From: Sycobia sp. Sy_11
Taxonomy: Eukaryota > Arthropoda > Insecta > Hymenoptera > Epichrysomallidae
Direction: 5' to 3'
Assembly (NCBI GenBank): GCA_018907035.1
Contig: JACCIC010000022.1
Coordinates: 4,163,501-4,227,500, forward strand
DNA length: 64,000 nt
The position numbers and the translations under genes were made by a program. The notes beneath the pieces were generated by a model that was not told the DNA's origin, did no database searches, and worked only from the letters and a program-made list of their open reading frames with translations. Of this stretch, positions 47,955-59,410 are shown in pieces; position 1 is the first letter of the stretch; the number at the start of each line of letters is the position of its first letter.

Positions 47955-48154
47955 TTATTTTTCAACATCAATATCGTCTATTTCATTATTCATTAGATCA
48001 TGAAAGCCGTATATAGATGGACTCCTAAAAATTCTTTTCTTAAACGGTCTGCGCCGACTCGATTCCACATCCATCTGCTCGCGGAAGTCGGGAAGAGCAG
48101 GTGCAGGTGCTAAGTAGATTAAGGGTGGAAACGTTTTTGTTAGGTCACGTGCCC
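47955..48154 (-). CDS. possible terminal exon of an unrecognised protein
   Basis: On the - strand an ATTTTGACAG acceptor opens a frame of about 66 codons to TAA at 47957-47955. An AATAAA overlaps the stop. The sequence looks protein-like, with ALPDFREQMDVESSRRRPF, basic KKR and an acidic end NNEIDDIDVEK. It needs one base from an upstream exon, which was not identified. The dibasic sites would suit a secreted precursor, but no known family was recognised. Confidence 0.28.
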
Positions 48155-48225
48155 CTGTCAAAATAAATTTGTCTACCTAATCCGATTTATATGATCGTCT
48201 TTTTCATAACCCCACTGTCCAAAGC

Positions 48226-48229
<4 letters not shown>

Positions 48230-48271
<42 letters not shown>
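48230..48271. repeat. (TA)n microsatellite
   Basis: Lies just upstream (in the - strand sense) of the possible exon at 48,154. Confidence 0.95.
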
Positions 48272-48274
<3 letters not shown>

Positions 48275-48459
48275 TATAATTAAAGCTGTATCGAATCGTC
48301 TTTTGTTAAAAAATAGGCGCAAGGGTGGAGGTGCCGAGGAGCGGGGCTGGAAGCATCAACTTTAGACATTTTTGAGCTATTTACAATAGTTCCGTTTAAT
48401 ATTAAAATTATCGAATTTTTCTTTTGGTAAGACAATGAAATACGATATGGCTTACACAT

Positions 48460-48503
48460 GCACACACACACACACACACACACACAGCGAGAGAAAGCGA
48501 AAT

Positions 48504-48561
<58 letters not shown>
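48460..48561. repeat. (CA)n then (GA)n
   Basis: A CA run is followed after about 20 bases by a roughly 55-base GA run. Confidence 0.95.
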
Positions 48562-48566
<5 letters not shown>

Positions 48567-48838
48567 TTATGTTTAAGCTTTGTTATTTAATAAATTTAAA
48601 ATTAAAAAACTTAAATTTCGTTACGAGTTTTATCATGTCCGCTAATTACTAATACAAATCATCTGCAACAAAATGGAAAAGGTCAGCTAAATGGACTTTG
48701 TAAAAATGTTATGAAGAGTTTAATTTACGGCCCGCTAATCGTCCTCGTCGTAGCTGATTAAGCTCTTGGAATCCCGTAGGCGAAGTTTAATTGCTAAGTT
48801 TCGCCCCGAACTCTTCTGTAGAACTACCTCGATCCGAT

Positions 48839-48842
<4 letters not shown>

Positions 48843-48897
<55 letters not shown>
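48843..48897. repeat. (TA)n microsatellite
   Basis: Right border of the unique block 48,721-48,840. Confidence 0.95.
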
Positions 48898-48900
<3 letters not shown>

Positions 48901-49411
48901 TCATTTTAATTCGAAACATTTGAGGCAAAACTTATAGACGAGCTTTCGCGATGCTCTCAAGTTTGGTTTTTAAAATCGGATTAAATGAATTCCTTTCAAA
49001 ACAGCGATATTAATATATACTCGTACATATCAGGGAGAGTATAATATATTGGGAATGAATTGCATATTGAATTATATTATATATATATGTGTATATATAT
49101 ATTATATAAACAATATATATATAATAAATTGTATGTATAATTCTCTAAAAAATTGAAAATATGTCTGATAAATAAAATTGTTCGAAGACAAGACTCCGAT
49201 CTTTATTTCTGTAAAACTAGATTATATCTAGATAAAAGTTATACAAGACCTTGCTTCGATAGTAAACTATCTCCATTTTAATAAAAAAATTATTCAAATA
49301 CCATTTCATATGTACTTATAAAAACATCAATATCGTTGGAAGTTATAAAATTAATATTTTATAAAAAATTAATTCATATTTTCTTCTCTGCGTTGGTATC
49401 AAACCCAAAAC

Positions 49412-49412
<1 letters not shown>

Positions 49413-49498
<86 letters not shown>
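49413..49498. repeat. (TA)n then (GA)n
   Basis: TA run joined directly to about 20 GA units. Confidence 0.95.
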
Positions 49499-49505
<7 letters not shown>

Positions 49506-51380
49506 TGAGGAGAGAGGGGGAGAACGAAATATAAAGTTGTACATTGTGGATATCAAACATCGATTGTGGAATGATGATGGTTTTCAAAATGCTTTATTGT
49601 CATTGGAATGATTTTTTCACAAAGTTGAAGTGAGTTACAAGAGCAAAAGTCTCCTGTAGTTTTTGTATCTACCATAACTTTAGAGTGAATGTAGCTTAAA
49701 AATTATTTTAAAAAATTTAAATACACCATCTTTCAAGAGATCAAGAAAAATATTCTATTTAATTGTTTCCTTTTCATAATTAAGGGTTTAACACATGTTT
49801 TAAATAAATAAAAACGGGAGGGTATAAAAAATAATAATAAAGTTTTAAATAATAAATAATGGAGGTTACTCTGCGCGTACAGAGGAAGAGGTTTGTACGG
49901 TTCTGTGTACAATTGAAGATGTACAATTGAAGATCTACGTGATAACTTCCTGTTACTTTTCGATTTATTCAGTTGATTGTTCATGTTCGATAGGGTCCTA
50001 AAGAATAAATAGAACTACAGAGTCTTTTTTCTTATTTTAAAAAGTATAAAATAATAATAATAACGTATGTTTGCATTAGTTTAATTAGTATAACCGAAAT
50101 AAGCTGTAAGATAGATTATCAAATGATAATGAAGATCTCGGAAACTATTATCGAAATGTTTTTTCAGAATGTACCGTTTACGAAATATATGTAAGACACG
50201 GGAAATCTTTTTAATGTAATAATTTATCGACATAATTGATTTATATAATAGTATATGTTTTTTATTTATCAAACAAATTACAAGCTTTGTCCAAAAAATA
50301 AATGCATTCAAAATTTATAACAATCCTATATAAGAATCATATATAATATATAAAAATCATTAGAACGTTTAAGAATTTAATTTTAATTATTGATTATAGC
50401 ACGCATTTCCTCAAAATTACGAATAGAATGGCTGCACAGATGTTCCATTTGGATATATTATAGGAAACTCCAGTGAAGTATAGCCAAATCCAGGACGCAA
50501 GCATGCGACCCTCTCCTTGCAAGACGAATTATATCGAGCCGTTGCTTCGTAGCTACCACTCAAGTCTAGTCGGGCCATGAGAGTAAAAAACGAGACGTCA
50601 CCTATTCAATGAGAGACGAAAGTAGTACCATTGGATACTTTTGACACATTCTTCACCCCGTAAACTTTATGGACAAAGAAAGCTATCGTTTTTACCACTG
50701 TTGGAGATGTTTAAGCATCTCAGGCTGGTCAAAAAAGTGGTTCGACAATAGAAGCCCATCGAGTTCGCAATTTTCGGCCAGATTATGGTAAAGATTAAAC
50801 TTTTTTCTTTTTAGGTTCATTTGCTTTTTTAGTTTTCATGTTTCAAAATTCGATTTCTTTTAACGTTCTTTTTTTGAAAGCAGGAATTATAGTAGGTAGA
50901 TCATTGGCAGATTAAAAAGAAACAATTAATTGTTAATTATGAAATGCAGACGATCAGTCCTATCTCAGTTAGTATAGGTACTTATTCTCTACAGTCGACT
51001 GGTTTATGTTCGTAAAGAATACCATCACCTATAACTATTTTAAAATAATACATTCTTTCAACTTTTTATTAAAGATCAAATTTCTAATATGAAAATCTTT
51101 CTTATTAAAATTATTCGCGGTGTTTAAATTATACGTATTTATGCATTTATTGTTGTTTAAAAGGACTCGAAAATCCTTTTACAAAATTACCGATAAACAT
51201 TTGTTGGATAATGCTTTTGAAAAATTGCAATGACAGAAAAGTCGTAGAACTTTAACAATGTAGACCTTCGAACAGTCTCGACTTAGGAAGGAACGTTTGA
51301 CCTCGTGGCACTTATGTTTGTAAAAACCAATCCCCTTGCTGCGTACGATAAAAGCTGTTCTATATTGTTTTCTTTTAAAC

Positions 51381-51466
51381 TATAAATTGAACTTATGTAG
51401 ACTGTTGTGAATTCAAATAATACATATTTTTATCGGTCTTACAGTCCTTCCCGTGAAGAAATATAC
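51381..51466 (+). repeat. dispersed repeat copy 2
   Basis: Second copy of the repeat at 40,828-40,909, about 10.5 kb apart and in the same orientation, roughly 75-80 percent identical by eye with small indels. Confidence 0.6.
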
Positions 51467-52019
51467 TCGACATATCTCTAGTTCGGGCTAGATCCTAGTC
51501 AGTATTACTGATGATTTCCTCATGCAGGTAATAGTCGCCAGATCCGAGTTAGATTTCTCTACGATCATCTAATAATCGTCCTATATTAATTTTTACTTTC
51601 TCGACTTTATTCAGATTTCCTTATCTTTTATTGATGTTAGAAAGAAATACGCGTTTTCTATAGGAAACAATAACAATTGTCAAGTTTTAAAAAATGTACA
51701 TCGACATAAAATGACCATAGAACTAAATCTAATAATATTATTCCGAAAAAAAAATCAAAACGAAAAATCAGTAAACATTCCATTTTTCCCGGTACATCGT
51801 GGAAATTTTATGGACGCGGGATCCGGGATGGCGAGTTACCCGCTCTCTCGGCGTATTGGCCCCCTAATATTCAGGCTCCTGTGCGGTCAGACAACTTCCC
51901 TGAACCCGAGGGCTGCTCTGACATTCCGTATTATTTAAGTGGAAAATTTTCTAATGAGCCGAGCCCTGGGGTCGATCACTCCGCTTACTCTCTCCAAAAA
52001 ATGTTCTGCTCCGGGAGTC

Positions 52020-52060
52020 AGTGACATAACAAATTTCAATAGTAAATTTGTTACGTCACT
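52020..52060. repeat. 17-bp inverted repeat (hairpin)
   Basis: AGTGACATAACAAATTT and its near-perfect complement (one mismatch) are separated by 7 bases. It ends a GC-rich block (51,790-52,020) in AT-rich DNA, so it may be the end of a mobile element. Confidence 0.65.
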
Positions 52061-52219
52061 AATTTCCTGTACTATTCTAAATCTGTGATAGCTTTATTAT
52101 TGTGATACTTATATAGCATATTATTTGAGACTATAGATATTGTGTTTGCCATTAGATTTTCTACAATGACGGCACTTATATAATAAAAGGCGAATTTTAG
52201 GGCTTCGAATGGTACTCAC

Positions 52220-52385
52220 GCTTTTATAAGTATATCTGTTCATGGTCTTCGAAAAATTTTTATCAGAATTTTCGAATGACATAAAGATCTCATGACTTTC
52301 GTCTAGCTTTCGTATTTTTGGAATAGGTTGCTGTTCTTCGACCATAAGTAAATTTTTACAGCGTTGACGCACTTGATCTGGTAAT
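52220..52385 (-). CDS. possible internal exon of an unrecognised gene
   Basis: On the - strand a TTTTTTTAG acceptor and an AGC|GTGAGT donor bound 166 nt with one open frame. It encodes LPDQVRQRCKNLLMVEEQQP, IPKIRKLDESHEIFMSFENS and a Lys/Asn-rich end. Composition is protein-like, but no partner exons or domain were recognised. It may be a piece of an old transposon or pseudogene. Confidence 0.25.
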
Positions 52386-52529
52386 CTAAAAAAACAAGAT
52401 AAATTTAAAGAATCTCATGCTGATTTATATTACATATGTAATTACATATATAATTCCTTCTTTTTTCAAAAAGAAAGGTAAACTTTATTGCTTGTCACCG
52501 ATATACAGTGAGTGTGAACAGCTCTGACC

Positions 52530-52573
<44 letters not shown>
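52530..52573. repeat. (TA)n microsatellite
   Basis: Left border of the 52.6-kb CpG island. Confidence 0.95.
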
Positions 52574-52574
<1 letters not shown>

Positions 52575-52575
<1 letters not shown>

Positions 52576-52968
52576 GTGCGCTCAATCCGCAGACGGTTGC
52601 GTGCGAGGAGGGTGTGCGCTCGAGTGTACATCGACGCACCCTTAATTGTTTTATTCCTATACCACCCCCCCCTCACCCACCCCACCCCCTCCGTCTCCAG
52701 AATCCTCTCTCAATCTATTCCGTCCCTTGAGCTACTCCCGGGGTTTCATTGCGACACCACCCGCAGCGCTTATCATGCGCCGCTATAATGCATATAACAG
52801 GTTAAAGTCTGACGGGCGGGCCCGCCCCGCGCGTCGACGGCGCGGCGCGGGCGGCCGGCGGTGGTCCTCGCGGCTCATCGCTTTAATCGGCTCTTTTGTC
52901 CGTTGGCCTTGTTATACACACACACGCGTACACGCACGTACATGCAAATACGCCCGCACGGGCACACA

Positions 52969-52999
<31 letters not shown>

Positions 53000-53150
53000 G
53001 CGCACCCGTACAGAGGAGTTTTTTCAAAACACCACTGCTGGCCACACGATTCGATGACACTTTTGTGCGGGCGAATCCGCGTCCGAACTTGGCAAAGTAT
53101 GTGCAGACGGTTACATGTATGCGCGCATATGTAGGGCCGGAGCAGAATTG
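52575..53150. promoter_or_regulatory. CpG-rich island
   Basis: Very GC-rich around 52,810-52,880, then a CA-CG repeat. Frames on three strands/phases are composition shadows. Possible regulatory DNA; not shown. Confidence 0.22.
52916..53005. repeat. (CA)n/(CG)n mosaic
   Basis: CA units with GTA interruptions run into pure CG units. Confidence 0.9.
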
Positions 53151-54352
53151 AAATACAAATTTTTACGGCTCACTGATTTTCCGAGAGGTTATGCATTTAT
53201 TCCGATGATTTTTAAACGAAATTTCATTTTTTGTTTTATACTCATTGTGTGTCTGTGTATGTATTTGATTAATTCGACGACATGTTCATATAGATAGTCA
53301 TATTGGCAGCGTGTGTGCGTGTGTCACTGATCATGCATTAGTAATTATATTTTCTATCGCACCTTTCGTCGGCGCGCGTTATTAATTGTAAAAAAGTAAA
53401 ACTTTTAATTTTAGAAATTTCTTTTCTAACAGAATCTACACGATTTAAATGACTAATATTGTTTTTTAAAAGCTAATCTACAATCTGCGACGATAATATG
53501 TTTCACTTACAATAAACAATGTTTCCGTTTCTACTTGCGTTGCTCATCGATTGCAAGTTAAAAATTTATAAACGAATTACTATAATAGCTTATATAAGTG
53601 AATATATATGCTCTTATCTTAAGTATCGTCGCACTTGAAAGAATTGTATTATTGTCTGATTTGAGGAACGATTAGATAATTCTATATAAATCGTTAAACG
53701 TTGTAACGTTCGTAATCGTAGACAGAAAGAGGATTTTTCGCAACCGCCGTAAATCAGTTAGTAATTTGCTGAATATTTCATTTTGTTCGCCAAATCATTT
53801 ATGTGCGCTTGAACGAATAAGCTTTCACAATAAAAATTCAAACAATATTCTATCAATTGCGACAATATTTTACGATAATTATTTAACATTGCTATTATTG
53901 CAATAGCTTTATAAAATTACTAATTGACATGATTAATTTACACCGCCATTTCTGTAAAAAACAAGAAAAAATTTACTTCGTTCCTGTCTCTCTTCTAATA
54001 ATTATAATCCTTGTATACTACCGCTGTCACTTTTTTCAACGTTAAGTTAAGATGAAATAATGTGTACGAGATTTTAATGTGGTTTGTTACTTTATAATTT
54101 CGTTTCGAGTGGTCAATGAATAATGGTCGAAACGCTGTAAAAAAAAATTTGTTATTGTAATTGTTTTTTTAATTCGCTCTGTCCTAATTTACCAAATCAT
54201 ATGTAGTGCACTATTAATATTTTTAATAATTCTGGTGATTATTTTGATATATATTTAATAACGTTTTTACTAGTACAATCAAGTTTACTAAACAGTATAT
54301 TAGAATTCTAAATTATCACTTTTCATTTTTCCATCCTATTCAAAATCGAATC

Positions 54353-54356
<4 letters not shown>

Positions 54357-54391
<35 letters not shown>
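54357..54391. repeat. (GA)n microsatellite
   Basis: About 17 GA units. Confidence 0.95.
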
Positions 54392-54393
<2 letters not shown>

Positions 54394-54873
54394 AGAGAGA
54401 GGGTGGAATAAAAGAAATGAATTTTCAGGAATTTTTAGTATACGTGCTTTTCTTTATTAAAAAGAAAAAACTCGCACCAGCTTGTGCTTGCGATTGGCTT
54501 GAGCAAAAAAGTTTTACTTCCTATTCCTGTTTTCGGCAATCCATTTTCATAGGCAGCAACGTTACAGATTTCCATCAAAATAAATTACTTTCATTGGTTC
54601 GGAGGTAGCGGGCGTGTAATTTCCACGGCTATATATATATATTATATAAACAGGAACGCGGCAAAGCGCATGAAGATACGGGACAGATAGTCGCGCAAAA
54701 CATATGGGGTAAAACACTATGGGTGTGTATACATATGTATATAGTATATGTATATATACTATCTGTTCAAAATCTCCGTGGGAATATGTGCACTTGGCTT
54801 CTCCAGTTTAAGAGCGCCCGCGCGCGAATGCTCGCTCGCATACGTACACACGTGTGCCCAAGGGACATGATGC

Positions 54874-54876
<3 letters not shown>

Positions 54877-54919
<43 letters not shown>
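54877..54919. repeat. (GA)n microsatellite
   Basis: About 21 GA units. Confidence 0.95.
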
Positions 54920-54922
<3 letters not shown>

Positions 54923-55849
54923 GGGGGACAAATCGAGAGGAAAAGAGAGGCCGTGTTCTGCAGTTTAATGCACTGTTTGCTGTTTACACTTTGTTCTAAT
55001 GGGCAGAGCTTAGCTAGATTTAAATTTCTCCTAAACCCTAGCGACGAGCCGGAGGGTAATCGTGGATGGCTGAATGTAGAATATACATATATATATATGT
55101 ATGTGTGCATGCATTTGAGTGTCCCGTGGAGTGATAGTAATGGTACTTTTTCCAACTTACATTTAGCCCATGGGACATTTGCTGTGTAACTTTCGTGTGG
55201 CGGTCTTTTTGCTATATATATACTTAATTTTGAGATTCATACAATGTGTCGGGCAGTAGAAAAGAAGACTAGTTTAAATACTTCCGACATTTTGAACGTA
55301 CCACGTTATTTTCACGCGTATAACTTCACGCGGTCACGTAAAAGGTTTGAAACTTTCTTTGTTTTCAAGATAAACTGAGAAAGGATTTTTCTATTAGCAA
55401 ATTTGTGATTTTAAAATATATTTATTATTTTGTTGAATTATACTTTACTATCGAAAATAAAGTATTTTCATTAAGTTAATTTTTTTTACATAATAAAACA
55501 ATAATAATTTCTCATAGGAAATACAAAAATTCTTAATATAGTCTATTGAAATAGAGTTAAATTTATTTAAAAAATAAATAAAATCATAATTATAATATCT
55601 AGATATAATTTTTCCAAATTACAATGAAATGAAAAAAGTAAATATTAAAAATTAATAATAAGAATAATCAATAAGCGAACCAAATATCTCAGAATTTTCT
55701 ACAATGAATTTTATAATACTTTTTATTTTTAAAAAAAAGTTAAAAAAAAATTCATCTTTTTCTCAAGAATAAGGCGTTTAATTATAACTAGAGATGTACA
55801 ACACCGCAAAAACCTTCCGCATGTTTTACCCTGCACACATACTGTAGAA

Positions 55850-56219
55850 AGTGCCGCTCTTTTCCTTTTTCGCGTATTTATACACACCCACACTCACACG
55901 CACACACAAGCACACACAGGCAATCGCAATCGGATACGCTCGCACTCTTAAACGCCGTCCTCGTCCCTTTTCCGTTGTCCCTGCCGCCGCGATGCCGACG
56001 TCGCGTCGCGCTGCAAAGCGTTCAAAGTAAAGCAGCTTCTTCTCCCTTCCTATCCACCCCCACCCACCCTCGTTACCTCATCCGAGTGTTACATTTTCGC
56101 CCTCCGCGCGTATCCCATATATATATACACAGGTCTCCCCCCCCCGCCGTGTCTTTCATCCTCTGCGCGCCCGCGCCGCTGAAACCGATCCTCCATCCAT
56201 ACATCCCGCGCTATTTTCC

Positions 56220-56261
<42 letters not shown>

Positions 56262-57388
56262 CCGGCGCCCCGCGCTCGCCCTCCTCGATACCCCCTTCCC
56301 CTCGCAGCGGCCTCCGCAAAACCTTCCGCCACCCCCTCCGCCCGCGCGCGCGCGAAGGGGTGGCGGCGGGGAGGCAAGGGTGGCGGCGCCCATCTCTCCG
56401 CCCCCTCGGCGCTCGGGGCGATCCGCCCCCGCGCCCCGAACACGCGCGCGCGCTCGAGCCCGAGGAAAGGTGACGGCGTCGGCGGTGGAGGCGCCCCCGC
56501 CTCGATTCAATTCGCGCACAGTCATGAGCCCCTGCGCGCGCGCGAGCGCTCCCGGCCGTCCCATCGACCCCGAGTCGGCGACGAACGGCTGGTCCTCGGT
56601 TCCCCGCTACAGTTCCCGCCGCCGTTGACGGCTCCAGCTGGCCACCCTCGGGGACGCGGGCGCGCGAGGCAGCCTTCTTTTTCGTTTCGTTTCGTTTTGG
56701 TGGCGGCTCCGCGTTCGGTAAATTCGCGCGCGCAAAGTGCACATGCGTTACAGGAGTTCGTCGCGGCCGCCTGGTGATCCGAGCCGAGGGAGGAGGATTT
56801 CGTTCTGGACGGCCGCTTGCGCGTCACTCAAGGGCCCCGAGTGCCGAGAAAGTGGCGAAGGACCTCGTGTCTTTGCGCGGCGTCTCACGAGGGAGTAGCC
56901 GTCGTGATAAAATTGACGCCGAACGCATCGACGATCGATCCCGATACGGCGCGATCGAGGAGACCATCGGAGAAAGTCAAGTATCCTTGAGGTTCGCCGA
57001 GGAGCGCGCGTGCGGCACGCACGTTCGCCTGAAACGCGTGTGTGCGTGTATATATATATATATATTTATATGTCTATATATATACATATATGCGTCGTGT
57101 GCGCGCGATTATTGTGACTGTGAGTGGATGCGGCGGCGGAGAAAAAAGGCCGTTATCATTGAGGAAACAAACTATTAGCGTAAGATAATAAAACGAAGAT
57201 AGCTCGGAAAATAGGTGCATTAGATAGTTTCGAGCGAAGAAAAATGAGATGTCGGAAGAGTTACCGCGCAGAAATAGCGCGACGTCAGTTTCGTTTTCGC
57301 GACTCGAGGAAATACTCGTTTTTCGCAATTTGACCCGCCGTCCATCGATCTGCCACCTCTGCGGAAACATGCATGCGTAATTACCAAG
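55850..57388 (+). promoter_or_regulatory. CpG-rich FoxD promoter and 5' UTR region
   Basis: From about 55,970 to 57,380 the DNA is extremely CpG-rich and leads directly into FoxD, fitting a promoter with a long 5' UTR. A strong donor CCAAG|GTAAGA sits at 57,388/57,389 and pairs with an acceptor at 57,693. No TATA box or start site could be fixed. The long frames here on both strands (55,975-56,628, 56,089-56,742 and others) overlap each other, are low-complexity Arg/Pro/Ala and are not supported as genes. Confidence 0.45.
56227..56258. repeat. (GT)n microsatellite
   Basis: About 15 GT units inside the FoxD CpG island. Confidence 0.95.
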
Positions 57389-57693
57389 GTAAGAATTTTC
57401 AACCGCGCATTATGTCTGTGCAAAATCTCAAATTGATCGCGACGTTTCCCCCGTAGACACCGCAACGATTTTTGCACCAAGAGTCGTTCGGGTTCGTTTT
57501 AACGAAGGCATATATATTTAACGTGGCCCAATAGTGGCCTATTACTGCCCAACGGATGCTAATTACGACTTGAAATTCCATTGGCAATGTTCGCGTTTCT
57601 GCTCGGTGTATCGCACGGAGTCCCGTACCATTTTATATAGATATATACGTAAACGAAGCAGATCGAAATCTATGTGTTTGTATTATTACGCAG
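57389..57693 (+). other. probable 5' UTR intron of FoxD
   Basis: 305 bases from GTAAGA to TTATTACGCAG, with lower GC than both sides. The coding ATG follows 78 bases after the acceptor. An in-frame extension past the acceptor is not needed. Inferred from splice-site quality only. Confidence 0.5.
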
Positions 57694-57771
57694 GATAAAG
57701 AAGAACGGGGGCAACAACAACGGCATCGGCAAACGGCCACCAGACAGAAACAGATCGAGCCATCCAGCTAA

Positions 57772-58977
57772 ATGTGGAGCGTGGACATGGACCGAGCGGC
57801 GATGTCGAACGCGTCGTGCGACGGCTGCGTCGACAGCGACCGCGACTCCGACGGCAGCAGCATGATCGTCGACCCGGTCAGCCTCGACAAGAGCGACCTC
57901 TCGCCCCGAGCCACCTCGCCCGCCAGCCCGACGATCGCGAGCTGCCCCGCCCTCGCGAGCGGGCCCGAGGCGACCGGGCGGCACCGCGGCCGCGGCTACA
58001 AGAAGGCCTACCCCGCGATGTCGGCCGCTGCCTCGCAGCAGAAGGCGGCCGCCGGCGTCGGCCCGGATCACCAGACCGCCAACTACTCCTCCTCGGAGAA
58101 GCTCTCCTCGTCGCTCATCAAGCCGCCCTACTCCTACATCGCCCTGATAACGATGGCGATACTCCAGTCGCCCCAGAAGAAGCTGACGCTCAGCGGCATC
58201 TGCGAGTTCATAATGTCCAGGTTTCCCTACTATCACGACAAGTTCCCGGCCTGGCAGAACTCGATCAGGCACAACCTCTCGCTGAACGACTGCTTCATCA
58301 AGATCCCGCGGGAGCCCGGCAATCCGGGCAAGGGCAACTACTGGACCCTGGACCCCCTCGCCGAGGACATGTTCGACAACGGCAGCTTCCTGAGACGGAG
58401 GAAGCGCTACAAGAGGCCGCCGCCCCACTACGTCCTGCGGGACCGGGCCCTCATGGCGACCTTCGCCATCTGCGGCGAGCGGCTGCCCTGCCCGGGGGCG
58501 GGGGGCGCGGGCCCCGGGCACCCGGGGCCCCTCGCCGCCTATCCGGGCGCGTACCTGGGCCCGCCGGCCGGCCTGCCCGGCTTCCTCGACTTTCCGTCCT
58601 CGGCCCTGGAGGCGCTCAAGATACGGGGCTTCCTCGAGCCGCCGGCCCCGCTGTACAAGCCGGTGCCGATAAGCGCGCCCGCGGCCCTGCGCCGCGTCGA
58701 CGATCGCCCGGCGATGAGGATCGCGGCCGGGCCGGGCGTCGGCGGCGGCGGCGGCGGGGCGATCGGCTGCACCACGACCGCGAGCGGTGGCAGCGGTCAC
58801 CAGGCCGTCGGGAAGAAGAGGAGCTTCAGCATCGACTCGCTGATCGGCAAGCAGATCGCCGGCGGCCACGGAGTCGAGCAGCAGAGCAGCGCCGTGGCGA
58901 GCGGCCTGCTCGATCTCAGTCCGTCGGAGCACCGGGAGATCAGGAGTCAGGTCTCGGCGTTCTCGCCCTTGGTCTAA
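57772..58977 (+). CDS. FoxD: Forkhead transcription factor FoxD, 401 aa, single coding exon
   Basis: ATG at 57,772 ([11 protein letters not shown]), TAA at 58,975-58,977. The forkhead domain spans about 117-215: [72 protein letters not shown], then [15 protein letters not shown]. The pairing of [17 protein letters not shown] with [18 protein letters not shown] is the FoxD signature (fd59A in Drosophila). The C-terminal FSIDSLIG (352-359) is an eh1-like motif that in Fox proteins recruits Groucho. The N-terminus is acidic and Ser-rich; 236-345 is Gly/Pro/Ala-rich. The gene is GC-rich throughout, so long antisense and frame +2 ORFs over the same span are shadows. FoxD proteins act in nuclei of developing neural and mesodermal cells, often as repressors. 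Met6 and Met11 are alternative starts. Confidence 0.92.
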   Translation: MWSVDMDRAAMSNASCDGCVDSDRDSDGSSMIVDPVSLDKSDLSPRATSPASPTIASCPALASGPEATGRHRGRGYKKAYPAMSAAASQQKAAAGVGPDHQTANYSSSEKLSSSLIKPPYSYIALITMAILQSPQKKLTLSGICEFIMSRFPYYHDKFPAWQNSIRHNLSLNDCFIKIPREPGNPGKGNYWTLDPLAEDMFDNGSFLRRRKRYKRPPPHYVLRDRALMATFAICGERLPCPGAGGAGPGHPGPLAAYPGAYLGPPAGLPGFLDFPSSALEALKIRGFLEPPAPLYKPVPISAPAALRRVDDRPAMRIAAGPGVGGGGGGAIGCTTTASGGSGHQAVGKKRSFSIDSLIGKQIAGGHGVEQQSSAVASGLLDLSPSEHREIRSQVSAFSPLV

Positions 58978-59017
58978 GCCCGGCAGCCCAACGGATATAG
59001 CAAAAACTATATATGTA

Positions 59018-59026
<9 letters not shown>

Positions 59027-59068
<42 letters not shown>
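59027..59068. repeat. (TA)n microsatellite
   Basis: 50 bases past the FoxD stop, probably in its 3' UTR. Confidence 0.95.
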
Positions 59069-59071
<3 letters not shown>

Positions 59072-59337
59072 CTGATAGATACACAAACGTAAACACACAC
59101 ACACGCGCGAGCACGCGAGCACACGCATAAATTATCGAGTGCCGAGTCGCGTTCGTTCTTGCGCGGAGCGTCACGGTCCAGCCAACAGTTCGACTACCAT
59201 ACGATGATATTATATGGAAAGAGGACACATATTTGTATTTGTTATTAAGTTTAACGAATTTTCAGAGTCGGACAAATTCTTGCCAATATACATAATGTAA
59301 AAGAAAGCCTCGATATAAAAGTGCAATAATTGTCCAA

Positions 59338-59339
<2 letters not shown>

Positions 59340-59410
<71 letters not shown>
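59340..59410. repeat. (TA)n microsatellite
   Basis: TA run with one C interruption. Confidence 0.95.

Larger units (their letters stand above)
48155..52219. other. gene-poor spacer
   Basis: No supported gene. Contains (TA)n at about 48,230-48,271, 48,843-48,897 and 49,413-49,458, plus (CA)n and (GA)n runs. A conserved-looking unique block lies at 48,721-48,840 and another of intermediate GC at 50,400-50,790. A GC-rich block follows at 51,790-52,020, then a long hairpin at 52,020-52,060. A 15-bp unit is duplicated in tandem at about 49,908-49,935. Confidence 0.5.
52386..55849. other. spacer with a GC island and repeats
   Basis: (TA)n at about 52,530-52,573, a GC-rich block (52,575-53,150) with a CA/CG mosaic, then AT-rich DNA, (GA)n runs at about 54,357-54,391 and 54,877-54,919, and AT-rich DNA to 55,790. 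No supported gene. Confidence 0.5.

Noticed and set aside
50400..50790. Block of intermediate GC that might be an exon or RNA gene
   Set aside because: No long frame, no tRNA or rRNA features and no clear fold by eye.
55975..56827. Several long overlapping frames on both strands upstream of FoxD
   Set aside because: They overlap each other, are low-complexity Arg/Pro/Ala/Thr-His repeats from CpG and GT tracts, and have no domain or splice support.
57670..59124. 484-codon open frame antisense to FoxD, and a 408-codon frame in another phase
   Set aside because: Both lie on the FoxD exon. High GC at third positions removes stop codons in other frames; the products are Arg/Gly/Ala-rich without domains.
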